Positions 28,999-37,655 of a stretch of DNA of 64,000 bases are shown in pieces (within the stretch, counting starts at the first letter, position 1; every line of letters begins with the position of its first letter). The notes below the pieces were generated by a model. It was given only the letters and a program-made list of their open reading frames with translations. It did no database searches and had not been told where the DNA came from. The stretch comes from Candidatus Peribacteria bacterium (lineage in GTDB: Bacteria > Patescibacteriota > Gracilibacteria > UBA1369 > UBA12463), in NCBI GenBank assembly GCA_943354965.1, contig CALRDN010000006.1, forward strand, positions 1-64,000. The letters run 5' to 3'. A program made the position numbers and the translations under genes.

Positions 28999-29014
28999 AT
29001 TTCGCCGGCGAAAT
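28999..29014. repeat. Perfect 16-base palindrome upstream of ruvA
   Basis: ATTTCGCCGGCGAAAT reads the same on both strands, a GC core inside AT-rich intergenic DNA between tgt and ruvA. With no loop it is a poor RNA hairpin and a better candidate for a dimeric regulator's operator. The rest of the 200-base gap shows nothing else I can name. Confidence 0.55.
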
Positions 29015-29157
29015 ATTGAGCTTTAGAAATGCCATTTTTCTAAGCATAAGACTATGCCAAACCTTCAGTAAGAAATGTCAATTCACCATTTTTGTTAAAA
29101 ACGAGAATATATTTAAAAGAAAAATATGGTACGCTGAAAAAGCTTAATTACCTATGT

Positions 29158-29736
29158 ATGATCGCCTACCTCTCCGGAACCATTCAGAAAATACTCGAGA
29201 AGAAAATTATCCTTAACGTATCGGGAGTCGGTTATCTCGTGACCATTCCGGCGAGTATGATCTTTACGCTTGAGGAAGGCAAATCTCTCGAACTCTATAT
29301 CCATACGGCCGTTCGCGAAGATGACATTAGCCTCTATGGATTACCTTCGGCAGACTCAATTAAATTTTTCAATCAACTCATCTCCGTCCAAGGTATCGGT
29401 CCAAAAATGGCCACGGACATGATGTCCCTTCCAAGTGACTCTATTAAAAATGCCATCGTACAAGGCGATACCGCTACACTCACTGGCATTCCCGGCGTCG
29501 GCAAAAAGATCGCTGAGCGTCTCGCCACCGAACTCAAAGACAAGATCGAAATGGTCTCTACTGGTGCCTTCCCTCAGCACGCCAAGGGCAGCCTTAAAAA
29601 AGAAAATGACGAAGCGATCGACGCCCTCCTGGGTCTGGGCTACCAGCGAAACGAAATCGTCCGACGACTCAAAGAGGTTCCGGAAAAGATTCAAAAAACA
29701 GAGGATATTATTCGATACTTTTTACAGAACTCATAA
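29158..29736 (+). CDS. ruvA: Holliday junction branch-migration protein RuvA
   Basis: Tetrameric Holliday junction binding protein that loads the RuvB motor. Order: OB-fold N-terminal domain (MIAYLSGTIQKI, GVGYLVTIP), helix-hairpin-helix motifs (VQGIGPKMATDM and IPGVGKKIAERLATEL), and a C-terminal RuvB-binding domain (EAIDALLGLGYQRNEIVRRL). I use the ATG at 29158 (192 residues), because codons further upstream do not match the family. ruvC lies 7.4 kb to the right and ruvB is not in the window. The next gene begins at the base after the stop. Confidence 0.95.
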   Translation: MIAYLSGTIQKILEKKIILNVSGVGYLVTIPASMIFTLEEGKSLELYIHTAVREDDISLYGLPSADSIKFFNQLISVQGIGPKMATDMMSLPSDSIKNAIVQGDTATLTGIPGVGKKIAERLATELKDKIEMVSTGAFPQHAKGSLKKENDEAIDALLGLGYQRNEIVRRLKEVPEKIQKTEDIIRYFLQNS

Positions 29737-30828
29737 ATGTACCGACTCAAAAAACTCAACCCCATTTTCAAAAAAGAGCATGTAGATGCTATAATTATCA
29801 AAAATCTCATTAATGTTCGTTACCTCACAGAGTTCACAGGAACGACAGGATTTCTCATTATCACACCAAAAAAGAATTTTTTCTTCACCGACTTCCGCTA
29901 CAAAGGCTACGTCGAAATGCACCTCCCTCCGTTCTATACCTTCATCGATACGGCAACACTCAGGGGCACGGGTTTCAATGACTTTCTTAAAAAGGAAAAG
30001 ATAAAAAAGCTCGGATTTGAGAGCGAGCACATGATGGTCAATCAATACATCAGTTGGGGAAAGAACTTAAAAGCCTCCCTCAAACCTCTGAGTAATATCG
30101 ACTCCATGCTTCGAATAGCGAAGACCGACGAAGAGATTGATCGCATCACCCTAGCGCAACGCTGTGCTGAAGATGCCCTTCTAAAAATTATGAAGAAATT
30201 GAAATCCGGAAAAACAGAACAGCAAATTTCCGACGAAATAGAGATGGCCGCATTCACGTACGGAGGAGAAAATGAAGTTCGAATTTCTTTCAAGCCGATC
30301 GTGGGATTTGGACCTAATAGCGCCATTCCTCACCACCAGAACACCAATAAAAAGTTCAAAAAAGGCGACATCGTCCTTGTCGACATGGGGTTCAGTCACG
30401 GCGGATACTGCTCTGACATGACCCGAACATTTTTCACCAAACCACCTACTGACTTTGAGGCAAAAATATATAATACCGTTTTAAAAGCTCAAACAGAAGC
30501 CATTAAGCACATGAAGATTGGAAACACCGGCGGGGACTGCGACAAGATCGCACGCGACATCATCACCAAAGCTGGATACAAAAATAACTTCGGTCACTCA
30601 CTCGGCCACGGCATCGGCCTGGAAGTCCACGAAGCTCCCGGCGTCAGCGCAGGCAACAAGAACAAACTCGTAGAAAACTGCGTCATCACCTCCGAACCCG
30701 GCATCTACCTCGAAGGCCAATTCGGCGTCAGAATCGAGGACATGATTCACGTCACCAAGAAGGGTCCCGTGAATCTAGCCAAGTATCCAAAAAAATTGGA
30801 GGAGGTAATCTTGAAAATTAACCAATAA
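29737..30828 (+). CDS. M24-family aminopeptidase (Xaa-Pro dipeptidase/aminopeptidase type)
   Basis: A 363-residue metallopeptidase of the pita-bread fold. A creatinase-like N-terminal domain (about 1-125) precedes a catalytic domain with the five metal ligands in place: Asp of VDMGFSHGG, Asp of SDMTRTFF, His of SLGHGIGLEVHEAPG, Glu of ITSEPGIYLEG and Glu of VRIEDMI. It releases N-terminal residues ahead of proline, or cleaves X-Pro dipeptides, in the cytoplasm. It directly abuts ruvA and overlaps the convergent unknown gene by 11 bases. Confidence 0.92.
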   Translation: MYRLKKLNPIFKKEHVDAIIIKNLINVRYLTEFTGTTGFLIITPKKNFFFTDFRYKGYVEMHLPPFYTFIDTATLRGTGFNDFLKKEKIKKLGFESEHMMVNQYISWGKNLKASLKPLSNIDSMLRIAKTDEEIDRITLAQRCAEDALLKIMKKLKSGKTEQQISDEIEMAAFTYGGENEVRISFKPIVGFGPNSAIPHHQNTNKKFKKGDIVLVDMGFSHGGYCSDMTRTFFTKPPTDFEAKIYNTVLKAQTEAIKHMKIGNTGGDCDKIARDIITKAGYKNNFGHSLGHGIGLEVHEAPGVSAGNKNKLVENCVITSEPGIYLEGQFGVRIEDMIHVTKKGPVNLAKYPKKLEEVILKINQ

Positions 30829-32248
30829 ATCGCTCAATAATTAATCCCTGCAGAAAGAGCTCTTCCTCGGGAAGAAGTACGCCATCTTCATCGAATACAC
30901 CAACCGGAAAATCATTAAGATAGAAAACAGGTCCGCTCGTCGGAAAAATTTGTACATAACCCTGAGACTTAAGTGGCAATTCAGTACCGGTATGTTTTTC
31001 GTATCGAGTAGCGAACAACTCAATATTTCCCTTCGCATACTCTACAGCGGCCAGACCGGCAGCTTCTTTTCGTTCATCAAATTCAGGACCATTTTGAGCA
31101 GCAGGAGGAATATATGCCGCAACTTGAGTACCCGGACGCAATCCGGCAACTACTTGTTCCAAAGCATTTGCACTACCTGAATAAACTCGAACACGCATCC
31201 CTGAGCTAGGCAACCTAATGGTACCTAACAAACGAGCACCCTTAGGTAACACTTCTTCTCTTCTCTTTGCTTGAGTACGAACAGGAGCTTTTTTTACGGC
31301 GGCCGGAGGACGAACCGTTGAAGTTTCCAATGATACCGCCTCAGCCTTTTTAACCTTCGGCAATTCAACCGCAAATGAGAGTGAAGGGTTTCCGGAAAGC
31401 TTCGATAACTCCTTAGGAGAAACTCTACTAGCTACCGTAGGAACATCGCGAACGGCCTGTATGAATCCATCAACCGTTGCTGAAAGATTTTCAGGCTGAT
31501 AGTGAACATTCAAAATTTTTCCTGCAGCTACAGCAATGTCAGCCACTCGCTTATCTAACTTGGCAATCTGATCTTCAGTGGCTGTAATCTGCGGACTCAT
31601 GCGGGAGATATCGAGCTCAAGCGAACTGCGAATCGCGCGATTTTCTACCGTATCAGCTGGAATCATTATAAGTTTCGCCTCAAGCTGAACTTGATCTCTC
31701 TTAATACCATCAATCTTCGCTACATATAATTTACGCTGATTTGCCTCTTCAAGAGTCACATTACTAATTTTCTCAATAATCTGGAGCAACTTCATCATCA
31801 TTCTCGGTGTAGATAAGTTCTCCGTAGCCCGAGGATTCAGACCAAGAGATACCTGAGCAGAAGTCGCATCAGCAGAGGCAACATTGGCCATCGAGTGTGA
31901 TCGAAGTGCCATACCGATAATCTCAAGAGCGTCCTGAAGAAAGTTCTCGAGAGGGAAACGCTGCGGGCCGACGGTATGTAACTCACCAAAAGACTGAACC
32001 ATAGTCGCCTGAAGCGCGCTCCAATTCTGAACAGCCTGGTCAAGAAGTGTCTCCTCAAGGCTATTTCGAATATGATCAGAGACGCCTACAAGTTTAGCTT
32101 GTAGCTGATCCGGAATAGAGACCGTAACAGACGGGCGATTAAAAACCTCCGGTGTCATCAACTGATCCTCGGGGCTTCCGGCAGCAGCTAGCATTGCCTG
32201 AGCCTCATCGTACTGAGAAGAAAAATTAACAGTATTTGTAGTAGTCAT
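30818..32248 (-). CDS. Unknown 476-residue protein
   Basis: I do not recognise the family. There is no signal peptide and no membrane segment. Residues about 1-140 are helical. About 150-235 has a coiled-coil look (EKISNVTLEEANQRKLYVAK, QITATEDQIAKLDKRVADIA). About 295-330 is a basic, Pro/Ala-rich linker, and the C-terminal 130 residues form a separate mixed alpha/beta module (TIRLPSSGMRVRVYSGSA to the end). It has its own promoter divergent from the purQ-purS fusion and overlaps the M24 peptidase gene end by 11 bases. A cytoplasmic structural or scaffold role would fit but is speculation. Confidence 0.75.
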   Translation of the reverse strand: MTTTNTVNFSSQYDEAQAMLAAAGSPEDQLMTPEVFNRPSVTVSIPDQLQAKLVGVSDHIRNSLEETLLDQAVQNWSALQATMVQSFGELHTVGPQRFPLENFLQDALEIIGMALRSHSMANVASADATSAQVSLGLNPRATENLSTPRMMMKLLQIIEKISNVTLEEANQRKLYVAKIDGIKRDQVQLEAKLIMIPADTVENRAIRSSLELDISRMSPQITATEDQIAKLDKRVADIAVAAGKILNVHYQPENLSATVDGFIQAVRDVPTVASRVSPKELSKLSGNPSLSFAVELPKVKKAEAVSLETSTVRPPAAVKKAPVRTQAKRREEVLPKGARLLGTIRLPSSGMRVRVYSGSANALEQVVAGLRPGTQVAAYIPPAAQNGPEFDERKEAAGLAAVEYAKGNIELFATRYEKHTGTELPLKSQGYVQIFPTSGPVFYLNDFPVGVFDEDGVLLPEEELFLQGLIIERFIG

Positions 32249-32281
32249 AAGTAAGTTTTACGTAAAGATTAAAGGATCCGC

Positions 32282-32309
32282 ATTATACGTAAAATATTTA
32301 TTTTAGCAA
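32282..32309 (-). promoter_or_regulatory. Promoter of the unknown 476-residue gene
   Basis: Minus strand: TTGCTA (32304-32309), 16-base spacer, perfect TATAAT (32282-32287). Confidence 0.5.
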
Positions 32310-32313
32310 GGAC

Positions 32314-32342
32314 TTGTTCCACGAAAGCAAAGCTGCTAGAGT
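32314..32342 (+). promoter_or_regulatory. Candidate promoter of the purQ-purS fusion
   Basis: TTGTTC (32314-32319), 17-base spacer, TAGAGT (32337-32342). The start site would fall within two bases of the ATG at 32351, so a leaderless message is predicted. Confidence 0.4.
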
Positions 32343-32350
32343 ACGGCCAC

Positions 32351-33673
32351 ATGGCAAACATCGCTGTTCTCCTCTTTCCGGGTTCGAATTGTGAGCTAGA
32401 AGCGCTCAGGGCCTGCAAACGAGTTGGGATGAACACAAAATTAGTACGATGGAATGAGAATGAAGCTGATTTAAGCGCATTTGACGGTTTCATATTGCCT
32501 GGAGGCTTCTCCTATGAAGACCGTGGACGAAGTGGAATTATAGCCTCAAAAGAGCCTATTTTTGGAAAAATTCTCGAGGAAGCAAACAAAGGAAAACCGC
32601 TTATTGGCATATGTAATGGAGCCCAGATGCTCGTAGAGCTGGGAGTAATTCCTGGTGTTTCTATTCGCAAACTCGACATGGCCCTAGCCTGGAATGAGCG
32701 AATCAAGGACGGCAAAATCCTCGGAACTGGCTTCTATAACGACTGGATCACGATCAAAAACGATGTAACTCCCGGACGATGCGCCTTCAATAACTTCCCC
32801 AAGGGAACCACTATTAGGATTCCAATTGCTCATGGCGAAGGACGATACACTACGCAAATTCCCGAACTACTCGAAGAGATGATTAAGGGCGAGCAGACGG
32901 TCTTCCGCTACTCTGATGAACAAGGAAATTGTACAAACGAATTCCCCGTAAATCCAAACAATTCCGCCCATAATTTGGCTGGAGTTTGCAACACGAATGG
33001 CAATATTATGGCTCTCATGCCTCATCCTGAGCGAACAGAGATTGGAGATCCTATCTTCGCCTCCATGAAAGAATACATTGAACAAAAAAAGTATACACAT
33101 ATCGAAAGACCAAAGATGGTGACTGGGTGGAATGAAAAATCTGTCACGCCCTACGAAGAAAAACCCGACTACACCTTCCTCATCTCACTCATTATTACCG
33201 ACAATGAAGAACGAACGATCGAGCAAGCTTTTCATCGAATCGGATTTGACGATCTCAAATTAAAAAAATCAGTGTATGTAGGCATGAATCTTGAAAAAAC
33301 TCCGGAAGGTATCGACATAGAGAAGTCTCTTCTCGAAACCATTATCCGAAGTAATGAAATTATGAACAGTAACAAGGAAATGGTCAGTATTACCACGAAG
33401 GATGGCAGGAAGTTCCGCTATGACAATGCAAAAGGAATAGTGCCAGATACAGCCGAGGCATCAGGAACAAAGACAAACCTTCTCGTCCTCGATCCGGATA
33501 ACTACACCGGAAAAGGCATCGCCCAATCACTCAAGAAGCGTTATCCGACACTTGGAGTAAAGGAAATTCGAAGAGGATTACAGTGGAATGTGACGAGCAG
33601 CAAGCCCCTTGCGGAAATTATTGACGCACACTTGCTCCACAACCCTCATTCCGCAGAGGTTTATTCACGATAA
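32351..33673 (+). CDS. PurQ-PurS fusion (FGAM synthase glutaminase with PurS-like repeats)
   Basis: Formylglycinamidine ribonucleotide synthase needs a glutaminase (PurQ), a small bridging protein (PurS) and a synthetase (PurL). Residues 1-250 here are PurQ: LLFPGSNCELE, the nucleophile Cys88 in GICNGAQML, and His225/Glu227 in MPHPERTE. The C-terminal part has two PurS-like units, about 274-345 (ERTIEQAFHRIGFDDLKLKK, then LLETIIRSNEIMN) and about 375-440 (DNYTGKGIAQSLKKRYP, then a final helix and NPHSAEVYSR). Separate PurS proteins are about 80 residues. No purL is in the window. The fusion order and the double PurS unit are inference from sequence pattern. Confidence 0.8.
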   Translation: MANIAVLLFPGSNCELEALRACKRVGMNTKLVRWNENEADLSAFDGFILPGGFSYEDRGRSGIIASKEPIFGKILEEANKGKPLIGICNGAQMLVELGVIPGVSIRKLDMALAWNERIKDGKILGTGFYNDWITIKNDVTPGRCAFNNFPKGTTIRIPIAHGEGRYTTQIPELLEEMIKGEQTVFRYSDEQGNCTNEFPVNPNNSAHNLAGVCNTNGNIMALMPHPERTEIGDPIFASMKEYIEQKKYTHIERPKMVTGWNEKSVTPYEEKPDYTFLISLIITDNEERTIEQAFHRIGFDDLKLKKSVYVGMNLEKTPEGIDIEKSLLETIIRSNEIMNSNKEMVSITTKDGRKFRYDNAKGIVPDTAEASGTKTNLLVLDPDNYTGKGIAQSLKKRYPTLGVKEIRRGLQWNVTSSKPLAEIIDAHLLHNPHSAEVYSR

Positions 33674-33683
33674 TATACTATAT

Positions 33684-35465
33684 ATGTGCGGTATTTTTGG
33701 ATATTTCGGACCGAAAAAGAATGCGACAGAAATCGTTATTGATGGCTTAAAGAAGCTAGAATATCGTGGTTATGACTCATGGGGAGTCGCCTACAAGACA
33801 AAAGATGATATCAAAATTCACAGACAGATTGGAAAAATCGGTGAGGCCCATTTGGTCGTCGAAGACGTCGAGGGTATCGAAGAGTCCATTGCTATCGGAC
33901 ACTCACGTTGGGCGACGCACGGAGGTGTGACGCAGGCAAACGCGCATCCACATACTACCGAAAATCGTGAGATCGTATTGGCACACAATGGTATTATTGA
34001 AAATTACCTCGAGCTAAAAGAAGTTCTCGTGCAAAAAGGACACATCTTCACCTCCGAAACAGACTCTGAAGTTTTAGCGCATCTTATCGAGGAAGAAATG
34101 AAAAATGATAGCTTCCTCAACGCAACCAAGAAAGCACTACATCAGGTAGAAGGTCGCTACGCCGCCCTCGTCATTAGTAAAAAAGAAAACAAAATTATCG
34201 CATCCCGAAGAGGATCCCCTCTTATCATTGGCATCGGAGAAGACGGCGAACGATTCATCGCATCCGACATCCCAGCATTTCTCAAGCACACGAAAAAAGT
34301 GCAGTACTTAGATGATAACGAACTCGTAATTATCGACGCGCAGGCGACAACATTCTACAATCTCGAGACAGACCAAGAGGTAGAAAAAAGAACCATCGAA
34401 ATTGAGTGGACTGAAGAAAGTGCGGAAAAAGGAGACTTCAAGCACTTCATGTTAAAGGAAATTATGGAGCAGAAAGAAACGCTCTATAGGGCCATAAATC
34501 AAGATGCCGGACTTATCGAGCAGGTAGCCGATGCCATAAAAAATGCTTTTGGAACATACCTCATCGGTTGCGGAACAGCGGGGAAAGTATGCATGACAGC
34601 CGAGTATATGTTTTCATCCATCGCGAAAAAACATGTAAATACCGCCTTTGGCTCAGAGTTCCCGAACTACCATCACTTTCTCACCAACAAATCGCTCATC
34701 ATCGCCGTATCGCAATCAGGAGAAACGGCCGATACATTAGAGGCACTAGAAATAGCAAAAGCAAAAGGCGCAAAAATCATCTCGATCGTAAACGTCGAAA
34801 CATCCACAATGGCACGCATGTCAGACATCGTAATTCCCATCAAGGCCGGCCCGGAAAAGGCGGTAGCATCAACAAAGGCGACCACATCGCAATTAGCAAT
34901 CCTCATGCTCATCGCCTACGCCACAGCAGACAGATTATATAAAGGCAAAGAAATACTCGTCAACGCCGCAGGCCAGATTAATGACATGCTTAACCCGCGT
35001 TACGAGGAACACATTCAGCAATTGGCGGAAAAAATTCAGCATGCGGAAAGTATGTATATCATCGGCCGCGCCTCAAACTATCCAATGGCACTCGAAGCAG
35101 CCATCAAACTTCAGGAAGTCTCATACATTCATGCTGAAGGATTCGCCGGTGGAGAGTTAAAGCATGGACCAATTGCACTTATTAGTCAGGGAACTCCATG
35201 TGTTGTACTTGTTGGTCCAGATGAAACGAGAAAGGCGATCCTCAGCAATGCCATGGAGATCAGGGCTCGCGGTGGATACATTATTGGCGTGTCTCCTCAA
35301 AAAGAAGAGGTCTTCGACTACTGGATTCGTGTCCCCGACTGCGAAACCGCCTCCCCTATCGTCAACATCATTCCTGTTCAAATCCTCGCATATCAACTGG
35401 CGTTGCTACGCAAAAACGACCCGGATATGCCAAGAAATCTGGCCAAGAGTGTGACGGTGAAGTAA
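33684..35465 (+). CDS. glmS: Glutamine--fructose-6-phosphate aminotransferase (isomerizing)
   Basis: Makes glucosamine-6-phosphate from fructose-6-phosphate and glutamine, the entry to UDP-GlcNAc and peptidoglycan. I start at MCGIFGYFG so that Cys2 becomes the N-terminal nucleophile (593 residues). Glutaminase marks are HSRWATHGGVTQANAHPH and NGIIENY. Two SIS sugar-isomerase domains follow with IGCGTAGKVC, VSQSGETADTLEAL and EGFAGGELKHGPIALI, and the C-terminal MPRNLAKSVTVK is conserved. It follows the PurQ-PurS gene by ten bases. No glmS ribozyme-like structure can sit in so short a gap. Confidence 0.97.
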   Translation: MCGIFGYFGPKKNATEIVIDGLKKLEYRGYDSWGVAYKTKDDIKIHRQIGKIGEAHLVVEDVEGIEESIAIGHSRWATHGGVTQANAHPHTTENREIVLAHNGIIENYLELKEVLVQKGHIFTSETDSEVLAHLIEEEMKNDSFLNATKKALHQVEGRYAALVISKKENKIIASRRGSPLIIGIGEDGERFIASDIPAFLKHTKKVQYLDDNELVIIDAQATTFYNLETDQEVEKRTIEIEWTEESAEKGDFKHFMLKEIMEQKETLYRAINQDAGLIEQVADAIKNAFGTYLIGCGTAGKVCMTAEYMFSSIAKKHVNTAFGSEFPNYHHFLTNKSLIIAVSQSGETADTLEALEIAKAKGAKIISIVNVETSTMARMSDIVIPIKAGPEKAVASTKATTSQLAILMLIAYATADRLYKGKEILVNAAGQINDMLNPRYEEHIQQLAEKIQHAESMYIIGRASNYPMALEAAIKLQEVSYIHAEGFAGGELKHGPIALISQGTPCVVLVGPDETRKAILSNAMEIRARGGYIIGVSPQKEEVFDYWIRVPDCETASPIVNIIPVQILAYQLALLRKNDPDMPRNLAKSVTVK

Positions 35466-35564
35466 ATTAGGTATGCGCACGCGGTCTAGCAAGACTGTCC
35501 TCGGGGCACACTTTTAGCTTTATCTCAATATTGCAAAATTTGGATATAATTTCATAAATTAATT

Positions 35565-35578
35565 TCTGCGCGCGCAGA
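35565..35578. repeat. Perfect 14-base palindrome upstream of pyk
   Basis: TCTGCGCGCGCAGA lies in the AT-rich 210-base gap between glmS and pyk, about 70 bases upstream of the pyk -10. It is alternating GC in the core and could be an operator or a short cruciform. Nothing else in the gap is recognisable except the pyk promoter. Confidence 0.5.
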
Positions 35579-35643
35579 GATTGATATTAGAAATCAAAAT
35601 ATAAATCAAACAACTAGACGTACTCCCATTCAAAGCTAAATTA

Positions 35644-35652
35644 TGGTATAAT
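35644..35652 (+). promoter_or_regulatory. Extended -10 promoter of pyk
   Basis: TGGTATAAT, a perfect TATAAT (35647-35652) with the TG of an extended -10. No good -35 is present at 16-18 bases. A start near 35659 leaves a 17-base leader. Confidence 0.45.
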
Positions 35653-35675
35653 ACTCTCGAAAACAAAATCTCATT

Positions 35676-37094
35676 ATGCTCCACAAAAGAACAAAAATCG
35701 TCTGCACCTTAGGGCCGGCATCGTCCGATCTCGTAACGCTCGAAAAAATGATTCGCGCCGGTATGAACGTGGCACGATTAAATTTCTCACATGGAACCTA
35801 TCCGCAGTTTGAAAAAATTATAAAAAACATTCGACAACTTTCCAAAAAACTTGATACCCCAATTGCCATCCTTCAGGACCTACAGGGTCCAAAAATCCGC
35901 ATCGGCGAGATGCCGGAAAACGGAGTAGAGATCAAAGCAAATGAAGAAATTATTCTCTCGACGAATCATGACAAGTTCAGCTCAAAAAATGGGGTGAAAA
36001 TATTCCCCGTACAGTATAAGGAACTTCATAAAGATGTTACAAAAAACGACCTCATTCTCATCGACGATGGGCTTATTGAGGTAAAAGTGACAAAGGTAGA
36101 AGGCACAAGCATTCACGCCATCGTACAGACAGACGGGGTTATCAAGTCACGCAAAGGCATCAACGTTCCAACGGCATCTCTTGCAGCAGATCCACTCACC
36201 TCAAAAGATCTGGAGGATCTCGCATTCGGCATGAAACATGATGTGGATTACGTAGCGCTGTCATTCGTAAGAGAAGCATCGGACATCATTCGTCTGAAAA
36301 AAATTCTACGCGACAAAAAATGCGCCGCAAAAGTCATGGCCAAAATCGAACGCCATGAGGCGGTAAAAAACCTCGAAGAGATCGTAAAAGTCTCCGATGC
36401 CCTGATGGTAGCTAGAGGCGATCTCGGAATAGAAATTCCCGCAGAAAACGTACCAATTGTACAGAAAAGAACTATTCTATTAGCCAACATATATGGAAAA
36501 CCGGTAATCACCGCAACGCATATGTTAAACTCGATGATAGAGAATCCGCGAGCAACGCGAGCGGAGATTTCTGATGCAGCCAACGCTGTATTCGATCACT
36601 CCGACGCCCTCATGCTTTCGAACGAAACAGCCGTAGGAAAATACCCCGTAGAAGCCGTAGAAACACTCGCGAGAGTAGCTCACGCTACTGAAGAAAATCT
36701 GGAAAAGTACGAGCACCTCCTTCCTTTTAAAATCAAAAAATTCGACCTTCCTATCTCAAGCGCAACGTGTCTCAATGCAACAAAACTCGCAGTAGATATC
36801 AATGCCGATTTCATCGTGGCCATATCCCTCAGTGGCTACACGGCTCAGCACATCGCCAAGCATCGGATCTACAAACCAATCATTACGTTCACAAATAGCG
36901 AGAAGGTACGCAATCAACTCGCGCTCGTCTGGGGCCTCAACCACATCTTCGTCAAAAAAATGAACTTCAAAAATGCCTCACAAGAAGTAGCGCAATTTCT
37001 ACGCACAGAAAAAATCGCAAAGAAAGGCCAGGAAGTCGTTACGGTCATCAACGCAAGTAAGGACGAAAATATCATTACAACAACAATTATTTAG
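35676..37094 (+). CDS. pyk: Pyruvate kinase
   Basis: Final glycolytic step, phosphoenolpyruvate plus ADP to pyruvate plus ATP. Seen: RTKIVCTLGPASSDLVTLEK, MNVARLNFSHGTY, LQDLQGPKIRIGEM, the catalytic-lysine segment VMAKIERHEAVKNLEEI, metal-binding ARGDLGIEIPAENV, and HMLNSMIENPRATRAEISD followed by ALMLSNETAVGKYP. The B domain (about 70-170) and the C-terminal allosteric domain are both present. Length is 472. With GpmI in the same window it covers two steps of lower glycolysis. It is the only gene here with a TATAAT extended -10 and a palindrome upstream, so it may be regulated. Confidence 0.97.
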   Translation: MLHKRTKIVCTLGPASSDLVTLEKMIRAGMNVARLNFSHGTYPQFEKIIKNIRQLSKKLDTPIAILQDLQGPKIRIGEMPENGVEIKANEEIILSTNHDKFSSKNGVKIFPVQYKELHKDVTKNDLILIDDGLIEVKVTKVEGTSIHAIVQTDGVIKSRKGINVPTASLAADPLTSKDLEDLAFGMKHDVDYVALSFVREASDIIRLKKILRDKKCAAKVMAKIERHEAVKNLEEIVKVSDALMVARGDLGIEIPAENVPIVQKRTILLANIYGKPVITATHMLNSMIENPRATRAEISDAANAVFDHSDALMLSNETAVGKYPVEAVETLARVAHATEENLEKYEHLLPFKIKKFDLPISSATCLNATKLAVDINADFIVAISLSGYTAQHIAKHRIYKPIITFTNSEKVRNQLALVWGLNHIFVKKMNFKNASQEVAQFLRTEKIAKKGQEVVTVINASKDENIITTTII

Positions 37095-37159
37095 CAGCAA
37101 TCCCAATTTGCAGCTTCTTCAATTTACGGTATACTTGCGGCGTATAAAACCTCACCTTT

Positions 37160-37651
37160 ATGCGCATAATTGGAATAGATCCGGGGACAGCAAGAACGGG
37201 GTACGCGATTGTAGAAATACGCGGACGAGACTCCCATGTACTCGATCTCGGATGTATCACTACGGAGAAAACCCAGACACAAGCCGAAAAACTCCTAGAG
37301 ATAGCAAGCAATATTGAAGAATTGATTGAAAAATGGCATCCGGATCAGGCCGCGATCGAACGACTTTTTTTCTCGCAAAATGTGACAACAGCAGTAACAG
37401 TAGCACAGGCTCGCGGGGTAATCTTGGAGACAATCGCACGCCGAGGAATCGCCCATAGTGAGTATCTTCCACGCGAAATTAAATTATCTGTATGCGGAAA
37501 CGGTGGAGCTGATAAAAAAGCAGTGCAAAAAATGGTTCAAATACTATGTAATCTCAAGGCGATACCGCAAATTGACGACGCGGCCGATGCCATAGCGGTC
37601 GCACTCTGCCACGCTCAGCACAGCGCATACCAACAACTACTCCGAACATAA
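37160..37651 (+). CDS. ruvC: Holliday junction resolvase RuvC
   Basis: A dimeric RNase H-fold nuclease that cuts Holliday junctions with RuvAB. Seen: first acidic residue Asp7 in RIIGIDPGTARTGYAIVE, second in AAIERLFFSQN, and the C-terminal acidic pair in QIDDAADAIAVALCHAQ. At 163 residues it is standard. It is separated from ruvA by 7.4 kb, unlike the ruvCAB operons of many bacteria. It lies four bases before the TPR gene. Confidence 0.95.
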   Translation: MRIIGIDPGTARTGYAIVEIRGRDSHVLDLGCITTEKTQTQAEKLLEIASNIEELIEKWHPDQAAIERLFFSQNVTTAVTVAQARGVILETIARRGIAHSEYLPREIKLSVCGNGGADKKAVQKMVQILCNLKAIPQIDDAADAIAVALCHAQHSAYQQLLRT

Positions 37652-37655
37652 TTTC

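Noticed and set aside
33674-33683. glmS ribozyme upstream of glmS
   Set aside because: Only ten bases separate purQ-purS from glmS, too few for the ribozyme.
35466-35675. glmS-pyk gap considered for a riboswitch or small RNA
   Set aside because: Apart from the palindrome and the pyk -10 there is no extended pairing or known motif that I can identify.
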